A model generated the notes under the pieces. It saw nothing but the letters and a program-made list of their open reading frames with translations. It ran no database searches and was not told the DNA's origin. A stretch of DNA of 64,000 nt from Ceratorhiza oryzae-sativae (lineage: Eukaryota; Basidiomycota; Agaricomycetes; Cantharellales; Ceratobasidiaceae), in NCBI GenBank assembly GCA_030998015.1, contig JARWMV010000233.1:1302001-1366000 (forward strand), read 5' to 3'. How positions within the stretch are numbered: position 1 is the stretch's first letter; each line of letters begins with the position of its first letter. The position numbers and the translations under genes were made by a program. Below are positions 9,292 to 19,902 of the stretch, piece after piece.

Positions 9292-9665
9292 TGTTGACAA
9301 CAACAAGTCAGGCAGTGAGGAAAACAGTAAGAAAAAGAAAGAACTTGTATTCAATGAGAGGTCAAGTTCTTGAGGAGCCCTCTGCAAACTTGACCCGGTT
9401 TATATACATGATATGAGCCACATCATAACAAACAAGTCCATACAGTGAGTCACGACTGATAAAAGATAGAAGCAATAGAAACAACTGTGGAACTGCAGAA
9501 TTTCACATCAGAGTTGAAATACATCTTGGTTATCAGTCTGGAACATCCCCTGAATCACATGACACAGATATATCATAAAAGGCAAGTATGTTTGAAAGGA
9601 TCTCATAAAATGTAATAAATCAAGAAAATATTATAGAGTGGATATATGCATGTCAGTTTGTGACA
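9292..9665 (-). repeat. 5' LTR of chromovirus B
   Basis: On the minus strand it runs TGTCACAAACTGACATGC ... GTTGTTGACA, 374 bp. TATATAAACC is at 9406-9397, followed by the presumptive RNA 5' end at about 9371. An 11-bp inverted repeat (AGGTCAAGTTC / GAACTTGACCT) spans the start region. It is adjacent to the right-hand target duplication CCATC (9666-9670). Confidence 0.93.
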
Positions 9666-9862
9666 CCATCACCACACATGTCGCAGACAGCAATCTACCC
9701 ACTTGCAAAAAAGATGCTCTATATCATGCCTGTCAAAGGCTTGTTGATTAGTTGTAGTCATTGTCCAACGCTAGGTAGCAGAGCAGCCACAGTGTTTGAG
9801 AGTGAAAATCCCAGCATCAAGAGCACCTACCATACTAGTCTATTCCACTTCCTTTTTTAGCT

Positions 9863-11693
9863 ATGTCCACACCAAACCCTGCCCCTGCCTGGATTCAGTT
9901 CGATGCCACCCAGATTCAAGTACCCACCAATCCAGCTGATCTATTAGCATTTACCCACACAATCAAGGATGCACTGATCACTATAAATAACAATCTTGCA
10001 GTATTCATCAATCAACAGTCAGCTGAAATTTCCACCATCAACACCACTCTCCAGAACCACAATACAGGTGTATCTAACCTCAAAACAAACATAGTCGCGC
10101 TCCAGGCTGCAGTCAAAGCACCTGGCACAAGTACCTCTATTGCACATACTTGAGCACCCAAGTTATCAGCACCTGCCAAATTCAATGGTTCAGATAAAAA
10201 CAAAGTGGTATCCTTCAGGGTTGCAGTGGCCCATTATTTGCAGACTTCTTATCCCTCTGCAACTGCTGATGAGCAGATCACCTACATCATCTCCTGCCTG
10301 GATGGCAAAGCCCACAAGTGGCTGGAACCCTATTTGGAAGATGACATTATTAATGGCAATCTGGTCACTTGGCTTCATAATGTCAATGATTTCTGGACCC
10401 AATTTAACGCTTGCTGGAATGTTGCCAACAAGACTGAAAACTTCAGGGCAAAATTCAAATCACTCAAACAAAAGTATTCAGTCCAAGAATACTTCAAGGA
10501 CTTCCAAACATATTCCCAGGGTCTCAGCTACAATTACATGTCTCTTTGCAATCATTTCTATGATGGTCTCACAGTCAAAATCAAGGAGTTCCTTGTGGCC
10601 CAAGACTATGACCACATGGCTGCCAATGTCACTTTGCAAACTCTTGCAGACAAGGCACTCAGAATTGATCAGCATATTGAGTCATTCCAGGCCCAAAACC
10701 CATCCTCCAAATCCTCTTCCTCTTCCAATGTGGCTAACACCTCCACCAAAGCTTCCACCTCTACGTCAGCAGCTCCTCACAAAGGCCAGGCCAGGGAAAA
10801 GATGTCTGTTGGGGAAAAGGTGTATATGCTTGGTCTGGATGGTAAGGCTTGCAAAGGAACAATTTTGGCTATAAACCACAATGCCAAAGGGCAGTTGATT
10901 CCCACAATCAAATGGAATGATGGATCCTCCAAAGAAACCACATTTAAACAGATCCAAAACAATTTGCATCCAATTGTCATTGCTCCCTCAGCTCCTACCC
11001 TTGCTAAAGGTTCTGTGTCATGGCCTAGACCATGAGCACGATTTTATTATGAATTTTCTATATTTTATAACTCCCTTTTACGATACTTTGGACAAGTCCC
11101 GTTTATTCAGATATATGCAGTTTATTTACCTTCATGTCATGTGACCCTGTTGTTGTTGACTCAATGTTTGGTGTTACCGGAATGTTCCGTAGTGACGTGG
11201 CACTGTTAGCTTCTTATTGGTCCTGGTATTTGATTTGTACTGCCTCGGCCATGAATATATAAGGGAGAGTCTGAGAGCCTTAAGCCTCAGAACTCGACCT
11301 CCTGTCGTATCCCCTCTACTACCTGTGTGACTCACCAGTCCATAGTCCCTGCCCAGTCCTCTTAAGGACAAGTGCACCTACTACCCTACCTCCTTGCGTC
11401 TCATCGCACCCTCACTGCACGTCCCACCTTAGACGTTGTCAGTAAAGCCTCCGGCATCGCTGCCCCTAGGCTTGTCATCACCACTTAGGTGTTTGACGTT
11501 ACTGTTCAGGTTGTAGCTCTGACATTCTGCTCCTGGACCCATGGATTTAGATTCAGCTGGGAAAGGAAAAAAGCCTGTTATATGCAGCACTTGTGGTGTT
11601 TGTGGCCATTATTCCAGTGCTTGTCCCTCCAAACCCCATTCTGGGCAAGCTGCTTCCCTTTCTGGTGGTGAGTCAGAAAATGAGGATGCTTGA
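9863..11693 (+). pseudogene. gag of chromovirus A, interrupted by a solo LTR and one TGA
   Basis: The frame starts at ATG 9863 and meets TGA at 10151-10153 (ACT TGA GCA). It continues in the same frame through a capsid-like region (SFRVAVAHYLQTSYPS; CLDGKAHKWLEPYLED; YDGLTVKIKEFLVAQDYD) to 11010. After the solo LTR it resumes in frame with a CCHC knuckle (CGVCGHYSSAC) and a TGA stop at 11691-11693. The N-terminal ~90 residues are predicted coiled coil (TINNNLAVFINQQSAEIST). It is homologous to gag of element B in layout, with the same GPMDLDSAGKGK-type segment before the knuckle. The stop overlaps a TTG where element B has the pol ATG. Confidence 0.85.
11016..11524 (+). repeat. Solo LTR of family A inside gag, 5-bp target duplication
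   Basis: TGTCATGGCC ... GTAGCTCTGACA, 509 bp, flanked by TTCTG at 11011-11015 and 11525-11529. It keeps more CpGs than the host element's own LTRs, for example CTCGACC in the presumptive RNA 5' end where the others read CTCAACC. It may therefore be a younger insertion. Insertion splits the gag frame just before the zinc knuckle. Confidence 0.93.
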
Positions 11694-14600
11694 ACATTGA
11701 CAGAGCAAATGTATCAAGCAAAGCCTGTACAGACTTTGAGATATATGCTGTAGACAATGTGTCCCCTTTGAATATATATTTTGTTGCATCTCAAGTCCTG
11801 TCTGCTCCAGAAAATAAAAGCATCAACCATATGCAAACCATGCATGGTTGGGCAATGATTGACTCAGGTGCATCCTCATGCTTTATACACCCATGCCTAG
11901 TCAAACCATATCAAATACCCACTTATAAAAAGAAAAATCCAAAAAGATTAAAAGTTATTGATGGTCATGAAATCTCTTCTGGTATTGTTGATACAGAATG
12001 TGTTTTTATTTTAGAAATAGGTAGTCATAAAGAACAATTGGTTTGTAATGTAGCAGACATAGGTAGACACACCTTAGTACCAGGAATGTTGTGGCTCAAA
12101 TTACATAATCCAAATATTGACTGGCCAAATAAATGTGTTACCTTTGACTCAAATTTTTGTATAAAAATTGTGTTCCTGCTTCTAATGTAGTTCTTGGCAA
12201 TGTTGGTGGTGTCTTTGACCCATTTGACAAAAACCTAGGAGGTGTCAAGGCTTACCAACCTCTTGAAGGTATCCCTAGGGACCCTGGAGGTGTTGTGGTG
12301 TCAAAACCACTTGAAGGCATCCCAGAGGAACTCCAAGACTATGCAGACATATTTTCTGAGGACAAAGTGACAGAGTTACCTCCTTGCTGTCCATATGACC
12401 TTGAGATAGTCCTCAAGGATCAAAATGCACCAGTAAAAGGACTGGTATACCCCCTTTGCCCTTCAGATGACAAGGAATTAAGGAGAATACTCAAAGAACA
12501 GCTGGATAAAGGGTTGATCAGGCCCTCCAAATTGCGATATAGCTCTCCAGTAATCTTTGTTCCTAAAAAGAATGGCAAAAGAAGGATGTGTGTCAATTAT
12601 TGCTTGCTTAATTCCAATACAGTACAAAATGTGTATCCCATACCTCTGATTTCCACCCTGGTAGAGAAATTGAGAGGAGCACATGTATTCACAACTCTGG
12701 ACCTTAAATCTGGCTATAATCTGGTCAGAATTAAAGAAGTAGATGAATGGAAAACAGTGTTTAAAACAAAATATGGTCTATTCAAATACTTGGTCATGCC
12801 TTTTGGTCTTTGTAATGCTCCAGCCACATTCCAGAACTTCATGAACAAGATCTTCAGGGATCTACTAGATGTGTCAGTTATAGTATACCTTGACAACATA
12901 CTTATATTTTCCAAAAACCCTGAGGATCGCACAAAGCACATTCAGGAGGTGTTATCCTGACTCAGGAAACACCAGCTATATTGCAACCTGGAAAAATGTG
13001 TCTTCAATGCTTCTGAAGTGGAATACCTAGGCGTAATTGCCAATGGCAAAGGAGTCAAGACAGACCCTAAAAAGGTCACAGAAGCAGTTAATTGGGAAAC
13101 ACCACATACCATAAAGGAAGTGCAGGAAGCACTAGGGTTTTTCAACTACTATTGCTGCTTCATAGAGGACTTTGCAGGACGAGCTTGGCCTATGTACCAG
13201 CTCTTGCATAAAGATGTCCCTTGGTGATGGGGGAAGAATGAGGAAGCATCTTTCCAAATTCTGAAAAAAGCACTAGTCAAATCCCCTGTCTTAATCCAAC
13301 CAGATGTCACAAAGGAATTTATACTGGAATGTGATGCATCTGACTTTGCCACTGGAGCTATTCTTAACCAGTATGGCAAAGATGGTAAATTACATCCAGT
13401 AGCCTTCTATTCTAAAACTCTATCACCAGCCAAACAAAACTATGATATACATGATAAAGAGTTACTGGCTATGATACAAGTGTTCAAAGAGTGGCGTCAC
13501 TTGCTTGAAGGATCTGAAATCCCTGTCTTGGTACTCTCAGATCACAAAAATCTAGAGTTCTTCCAGATAAAAAGGGACTTAAACCAGAGACAAGCAAGGT
13601 GGATGGGCTTCCTGGCTGACTACAATTACAGAATCAAGTACAGAAAAGGGGCACAAAACAGAAAAGCTGATATACTATCTCAACAAGAATCACTTTGGAG
13701 AGAGGCAGCTAAAGAGGGGGGTGAAACCCTGCCACTTATCAGCCCTGAACATTTCGTTTCAGCAATTCTCACTGACCATTCCCTCAATGATCTAATCAGG
13801 GATGCATTACCAGATGATAAGACCATATCAAAGATTCTAAAGTCCCTTGAGGAGAACATTCCAGTTAAAGGCTGGCATCTAGAAGATGACTTGTTGTACT
13901 ACCACAACTGCATATACACTGGGTGACGAAAGTCTTGCAGCACTTGTGTTATGGCTCTGGGCAGTCAGGAGTGAAGGCAAAGCACAACCTTTTGTATGAC
14001 ATATGTAGGGTACTGTCTAATACATATATTGCAACACTTTGTGAGCATCTGGAGTGCATACACAGTGCATGAGGGGAGATGTGGCACAGGGGTGGTTTTT
14101 AAGGTCATTGTTCCAGGTGTCCCCAAGCTTAGCTGTAGTAGTAGGCATGATAGTGCTGAGCTTTGAGATTTCAACAAGTATCTGAGCTTTTGTGTGTGTG
14201 CCCCCGTTATTGAGCAATGGTGGCCCAAAGTTGGCAATTTTGGCGCTTTTTGGCCAAAAACACCCAAAAACAGTACTTTCAGTTGCCCATATCTCTGCAA
14301 TGGTGGCATGCACACAAAAGCCCAGATGCCTGTTGCAGTCGCAAGGCTCAGTGCTATAATACCTACTGCTACAGCTAAGCTTGGGGATGCCTGGAACAAT
14401 GACATTAAAAACCACCCCTGTGCCACATCTCCCCTTGTGCCCTGTGTATGCACTCCAGATTCTCACAAAGTGTTGCAATATATGTATTAGATGGTACCCT
14501 ATATATGTCATACAAAAAGTCATGTTTTGCCTTTGTTCCTGACTGCCCAGAGCCATAACACGAGTGCTGCAAGACTTTTGTCACCCAGTGTATGTACCAA

Positions 14601-15894
14601 ACAAGTCAGAAATCAGACAAGTAGTCATAGAAAGCCAGCATGACAATCCTGCAGCAGGGCATCCAGGGCATTTCAAGACACTACATCTCCTATCTCAAGA
14701 TTACTATTGGTCCGGAATGAAAAAATCTGTTGTTAATTATATTCAGGCATGCAACTTGTGTATCTGGAACAAGCATTCAAATCAAGCCCCTCCTGGTCTC
14801 CTACAACCCATAGACTTACCAAATAAACCCTGGGAGGAAATCACCTACAACTTGATTGCTGGATTACCAATGTCAGAAGGATACAATGCAATACTCACAG
14901 TGGTGGACCGATTATCAAAAATGGTACACTTTATCCCCACACACTCAGGAGCCACTGCAGTAGACATTGCAAATCTATTCATAAACTTTGTCTGGAAACT
15001 ACACAGATTACCCTGAAAAACCATATCTGACTGAGGCCCCAACTTCAATGCCAAATTCCTTCGCCAACTGTACAAACACCTAAACATTGAACCACATTAC
15101 TCTATGGCATACAGACCACAGGTTGATGGGCAAAGCAAAAGACTTAACCAATTCATTGAGATATATCTTTGTCACTACATAAATCATAGACAGACAGATT
15201 GGGTAGCAGCATTGCCTATGGCAGAATTTGCATATAATAATGGGAAGCACTCAGGATCAAGCTACTCACTGTTCTTTGCCTGCTATGGTTACAACCCAGA
15301 TTTCACTGTGGGTAATACCAAATAAAGCCAGGTACCTGCCGCCAATCAATACACTGAACACCTCAAGGAAATCCAAGAAGAGGCCAAGGCTGCTCTAACA
15401 ATTGCCAACTGAACATACTCTGAATATTATAATTGGAAGCATTGTGAAGCACCAAAGATCAAAGTCAGATCAAAGGTTTTCCTAGATGGCTCAAATATCA
15501 AAACCATACACCCTTCTAAGAAATTGGATAACAGGTGTTTTGGACCATACAAAGTACTGGAACAAATTGGAAAACATACTTTCAAACTGGAATTACCCAA
15601 ATCCATGAAGGTTCATCCGGTATTCCACACTTCACTCCTATTCCCAAAACCAGTAGATGGCTATAACCAGCAACCTGTACCTGTCCCACTGGTGGTCACT
15701 CCTGATGGTGTAGAAGAATTTGAAGTTGAAGAAATCCTGGACTCTCAAAAGGTTGGAAGAAGATTGGAGTATTATGTCAAGTGGAAAGGTTATGGACCAG
15801 AAGAAAACCTATGGTTACCTAAAGCCAAACTCAAGAATGCACCTGAATGAGTAAAAGAATTCCACCAACTCCATCCCAATGCACTCAGACCTTG
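11690..15894 (+). pseudogene. pol of chromovirus A: protease, RT, RNase H, integrase, chromodomain
   Basis: Domains in order: protease DSGASS (~11860); RT with YPIPLIS, LDLKSGYN and MPFGLCNAPATFQ, and YLDN where YLDD is expected (~12885-12896); RNase H ECDASDFATGAIL, HDKELLAM, SDHKNLEFF; an H2C2 finger (HPGHFKTLH ... ACNLC); the integrase core, where the first catalytic Asp reads Asn (EITYNLIAGLP) but SD.GPN and the later Glu region remain; and chromodomain EFEVEEILDSQ ... YYVKWKGYG. A one-base slip in an A run near 12165 shifts frame. TGA stops lie at 12958, 13225, 15014 and 15842. The MITE at 13917-14590 splits RNase H from integrase. The start is TTG at 11690 where element B has ATG. Confidence 0.92.
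13917..14590. mobile_element. 674-bp palindromic MITE, TA target duplication (Tc1/mariner-like)
   Basis: CACTGGGTGACGAAAGTC at the left mirrors GACTTTTGTCACCCAGTG at the right. TA dinucleotides flank both ends (13915-13916, 14591-14592). Inverted homology runs through nearly the whole element to a centre TTTTTGGCCAAAAA at 14247-14260, exactly the midpoint. The outer ~270 bp of each arm is well conserved and the innermost part more diverged. There is no transposase. Removing the element with one TA leaves the pol frame of element A open, so it inserted after A. Confidence 0.9.
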
Positions 15895-15906
15895 ATGGGG
15901 GGGAAG

Positions 15907-16431
15907 TGTCATGGCCTAGACCATGATGTGGATTTTATTATGATTTTCCTATATTTTATACATCTCTCTTTCTCATATTTTTGGACAAGTCCCATTTAAT
16001 TGGATATATGCATAGAATTACTTACATGATCACATGACCTTGTTATTGTTTATGTTCTGTTTGTACCTTCTGGAATATTCTGTTACATGGCACCATTCTT
16101 ACATCATACTATAGTTGTCTCACACCATATGTGTATTTGATATAGCTCATCATATGAATATATAAGGGAGAGTCTGAGAGCCTTAAGCCTCAGAACTCAA
16201 CCTCCTGTTGTATCCCTCTACTACCTGTGTGACTTACAGTCCATAGTTCCTGCCCAGTCCTCTTAAGGACAAGTGCACCTACTTCCATATCCTTGTGTCT
16301 TATTGCACCCCTACTCCTTGTCACACATCTCCCCCTTGACATTGTGACTTAGACCTCTGGCACTGTTGCCTATAGGTCTCCCATTGTCCCCTTAGACGTT
16401 TGGGTCATCCCTTCTGGTTGTAGCTCTGACA
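15907..16431 (+). repeat. 3' LTR of chromovirus A
   Basis: TGTCATGGCC ... GTAGCTCTGACA, 525 bp, after the purine tract GATGGGGGGGAAG. It contains GAATATATAAGGG and CAGAACTCAACCTCC as in the 5' LTR. Confidence 0.92.
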
Positions 16432-17058
16432 CAAACACCAATAAGTACAGACAAAGAATGCAAACATAATTAGAATAGGCATACACTTGAGACCCAGGAA
16501 TTTTTGGAACTTGTTCAAACTGCACACACCCCACTGTTGACTCACCTCAATACCCATGATCTCAATTGCACACAAAGCAGTGGGGGTCCCACAAGCCTTG
16601 AATGCCCCCACCAGCTCCAACTTCACATTTTGGAGAATTGCAGCAAGCTGAGTGTCATTGAATTGACTGTGCTTGTCACACTGAAGCCTGAAAAAGTACA
16701 CACTCAGATGGGTGGGTCCCACATGAGAATGATACATAGGATATGTGCCCTGTGAAAGTCTATTTTGGTTTCTCCAGGAGACTTCAAGCAAGATTGGCTG
16801 CCTTGCAGCCAATCTCTCATGGCATGAGCTGGAGCATGGATACTGTAAGCTGTGGTCAAGTTTTTTGGATTGAGGTTGACCTCACATTTGCATAGTTGGG
16901 ACCAAACATATCTTTGAGGACTTTTTGAGTCCATTGTTTGTTGAATTCCAAGAGTACCAAGTGCCAGTGGTAGAGCATGTTAAACTTGGCTGTAAATTAA
17001 TCCCAGAATTTGAAAAAATTAAATAATCTGTGCTCAACTTGACACTGACCAAGTTGCC
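16432..17058. other. Unassigned stretch between LTR A and the LINE fragment
   Basis: No recognisable gene. The open frames here show no motif I know. It may be degraded upstream coding sequence of the adjacent LINE, but I cannot align it to RT or RNase H. Confidence 0.3.
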
Positions 17059-17614
17059 TTGTCCACATGCAACACACATGTTGTTGAACTTGGGAATATC
17101 CTATCAATATTGAATTTAAACAAAAAGCTGCCCAGCATCTTGCTCAACCCAGCTTACAATGAACAGCTCCAAGGAAAAGCTGGGTACTGTGGTATGAGCA
17201 AACAAACTGTATTTCACCTATTGATGACTTGCCCAGTGCACAGAGAGGCACAGAAGCTGCAAACAAGAGAAATAGGTGACGCATCAAGATCATTTAGAGC
17301 ACTTCTGCAACTGGGGAAAGCAACAAGACACCTCATCCAATATTTAGAGCAAATAGGAGCCATATAGAGTTGCACAGAGACAAACTTGATTATGCAACAG
17401 GACACTCTGGGGCACTAAAATGGTCAAAGTGGCCAGACAGCAGGGGGGCGTAGGCTTGTCTGTCAGGCATTGCTTGGAGTGAAGAGAAGGGGGCTCAGGG
17501 GATGACAACAGGGCAGAGTAGAAAGCACCTTTTTGTACCTAGAACATTGTAACTGTCCTACATAGCCGCAGGCTGAGCAGACAGAATAAACAGGATTCCA
17601 AAAAAAAAAAAAAA
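17059..17614 (+). mobile_element. LINE 3' end with 3' UTR and poly(A)
   Basis: The last coding piece (to TAG 17365-17367) has the C-terminal signature of fungal Tad/I-type LINE polyproteins: a Cys-Gly followed by QTVFHLLMTCPVHRE and a helical tail ending HLIQYLEQIGAI. A ~230-bp 3' UTR follows and ends in a run of 15 A at about 17600-17614. The 3' UTR (GTCTGTCAGGCATTG ... CATAGCCGCAGGCTGAG) recurs at 61804-61960, as expected of a 5'-truncating retroposon. Upstream RT domains are not recognisable here. Confidence 0.65.
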
Positions 17615-17855
17615 AGGAAAAGTTGGAGGCTGCTTTGACAAGACCCAGACTGCTACAGACATAGTTGCCCAGCACCATCAATGCAAAATATCTAACATTG
17701 ATCAGATGCAAAGTGTTGAAGAGAACATGATCTTGAGCTGCAAGCAGTTCCTGCCCTTTGGGGCTACTTTTTGAGCTCTTTGGGATCCCAGAACATTCTG
17801 GTATTGTTGATCAGGAAGAGTTTACATGTGATGAACTGCCAGTGAGATTGGGTGA

Positions 17856-18460
17856 TTAGCATGGCTCCTGGATGTCAAACAGAGTGCTTACATTGTGGTT
17901 TTGGCTGAATAAGACAAGAAGGGTGCACATGGCTGGGGGCATGAGGAGTAGCCTGTCTTCACAGAATGCATTGTTGTACAGTTGACCAGTCCCGTCCTTT
18001 TGGTGGATCTTGTTCTGATCAGCTTCAGAGTTTCCATAGAGAGGAGCCAAGTCAAGGTAGGTAGAGGCTTCATTGATCAAGGGATCTTTGTAGCTTGCAC
18101 AGAAGATCATATGAATGACAATAGTTGCAAATGAGAAAAAGAGAGAAGAGAGCCTGGCTGGGTGAGGCTCAAACTGGATATTAGGTATATGAGCAATGAG
18201 GTTTTGGTCAATGAATCATAAATTGGCACTGACCTTTTCATGCTTGAGCAAGCAGTCAAATAAGAGTCCAGTGTCTGGAAGTTCATTCAATGGGAGTGGG
18301 TGTGTGTCAGGGATGCTTCACAAGTATGCTTTCCTGGCTTGCCCTATGTGTGTATTAGACATGATACTAGACATGGTTTCAAGTAGGGCATACCCAGGTC
18401 AGGCTCCACAATATTGTTTCCTCCACCATCAGCAGCGTGGAACCTGTGGCAATCTCCAAC
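17856..18460 (-). pseudogene. Relic of a psi-producing oxygenase (linoleate dioxygenase, Ppo family)
   Basis: Minus-strand translation gives STYLDLAPLYGNSEADQ, then a KDGTGQLYNN-like stretch, EDRLLLMPPAMCTLLVLFSQNHN. This is the heme-peroxidase core of fatty-acid dioxygenases that make oxylipin (psi factor) signals. Further upstream (18300-18460) ADGGGNNIVEPDLGM matches the family's N-terminal ADGS.NN motif in spirit, with stops between. Only about 200 of ~1000 residues remain, the frame is broken, and no cytochrome P450 half is seen. It lies among transposons in CpG-poor sequence, so it is a dead, probably captured or mutated fragment. Confidence 0.7.
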
Positions 18461-18594
18461 AAAAAACAACAGTGGGTGGGGCAAGTTGTTGTATACTGTC
18501 AGCAGCAACAAGTCAAGTGGTGGTGTGGGTGCCTTAGATCACAAGGGCAGAGCCTGAAGATGACTTGGCAGCAATGGTGGGGAGGGTAAGGGCA

Positions 18595-19899
18595 TGTTAT
18601 GGATCACTAGCATTTTTCTATTATTTTAGTCTGCTCTGCCAACCTCAAGCAATGCCTCTGTAATTTTCTTGAAATTAAATGAATTTGTATGCATCTGAAT
18701 TTGTACTATTTGTGTTTCATTAAATAGAACAAAATCTCCTCTTCCCAACGCATATTTTATCGTGATTTTATCTTAAGAACTCAGAGAGATATAGAGGTTG
18801 CAATAATTCCTCTTATCAGGAGATATTGATTACAAGATTGCACTGCTCATATTTTGGCAACTGCTTATGCTATCAAAGCAATCTTGCACTCTATCAATAG
18901 CTAATCTTCAGCAGTATCTGCTGTCCAAAGATTATTGCAATCCACCAGATCCTCACACCAGAATGGCCCAAAGATCATTAGAATCTTACTGGACCATCAA
19001 TCAACATCTAATGACTCCAGTGAGTCAGGAGAGCCTTCCAAATTGATCCAGAAGCTTCTCTGACTCGCTTTATGACTCACTGAGATGTAGCCTCCATTCA
19101 TTACATGTATATACTATGATAATATGATCTACAATCCAATAGCAGGTCTCAGATGCATCAATGCCTTTGATCCACACCCTGTCTTTACTCTCTTATCCTG
19201 TATTGGGCTAGGGTGTACCCCAAGTATAGCAGTACCCTCTTTTGATGATTGCACTGGCATGCATGCATCTATTTGGCTCTGGAATGCCCTCCTCAGGGTA
19301 TAAAAGGACCTCCTCTGAGGCCCTTCCAGACCACCCTCCTCTACTCAACCCAGACTGGTTATTGGTTTCTTTTCTCTTTCTATTTTTCTCTTGTCTGTGT
19401 GTGATTTCTTATATAACTAGTACTGAGGAATAAAGTACCATATTAGTTATATACTGTCTGAGTCATTGTATCTTATATACAGAGATATATAAGGATACAA
19501 TATTGCCTGATTGAGCATGACATTAAGTACCAGCTATTAGAGGAAATCTAAGTACCTGTAGCTGTGGAAGTACATGCTTTAGGCAGCCCACCATCTATCC
19601 TATAAGCTATCACTTAAGTCTAGTATTAAGATTAGTATCAGTTAGGCCAAGCAACTAGGGCTGAACTACATTTAAGATATTTAAGGGAACCTGACCATAG
19701 TAGTCTTGCTCTTTATACCTATAAATTAGTCAGTTTACACTGTGAAAGATTGAGACTACCTTGAGTGTTACTTGATCACATTGCAACTACTTTGAGCCTT
19801 CTTACTCTAGTCTAAGAAGTATTGAGTACAATTAGTGTATACTAACATATCTACATTTGCTTAAGCTCTAGATATTCTAGTGTACCCTGACCTGTAACA
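18595..19899 (+). repeat. Candidate solo LTR (TGTTATGG ... TGTAACA)
   Basis: The ends form the inverted pair TGTTA / TAACA. Inside are GGTATAAAAGG (about 19296-19306) and GGAATAAAGTA as possible promoter and poly(A) signals. No 5-bp target duplication is visible (GGGCA versus CAAGT), so it could be a 5' LTR with TGGAGGTGC as primer site, or chance. No gene is seen within it. Confidence 0.3.
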
Positions 19900-19902
19900 C
19901 AA

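Larger units (their letters stand above)
3544..9665 (-). mobile_element. Chromovirus B (Ty3/gypsy), full length with 5-bp target duplication
   Basis: It is bounded by two 374-bp LTRs (9292-9665 is the 5' LTR, 3544-3917 the 3' LTR on the minus strand) and flanked by the direct repeat CCATC at 3539-3543 and 9666-9670. Order on the minus strand: LTR, self-primer site, an extra ORF, gag, protease, RT, RNase H, [integrase deleted], chromodomain, purine tract, LTR. It sits in the leader of chromovirus A and itself carries a plus-strand solo LTR (4262-4637). LTR divergence is about 20 of 374 positions, nearly all transitions. Confidence 0.93.
3078..16431 (+). mobile_element. Chromovirus A (Ty3/gypsy), split by nested insertions
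   Basis: Parts on the plus strand are: 5' LTR to 3368, PBS 3371-3382, leader 3369-3543 resuming at 9671, gag from 9863, pol from 11690 to about 15894, a purine tract (15895-15906) and 3' LTR 15907-16431. It is interrupted by element B (3544-9665), a solo LTR (11016-11524) and a palindromic MITE (13917-14590). Without these inserts gag and pol continue across each junction. Stops in the reading frames are mostly TGA, one frameshift lies near 12165, and catalytic residues of RT and integrase are changed, so this copy is dead. Confidence 0.9.

Noticed and set aside
13965..14556. Protein-coding frames inside the 674-bp MITE
   Set aside because: They appear on both strands because the element is a palindrome; no motif and no transposase signature.
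18595..19899. Confident solo LTR
   Set aside because: Inverted ends are present but no 5-bp target duplication; kept only as a low-confidence candidate.
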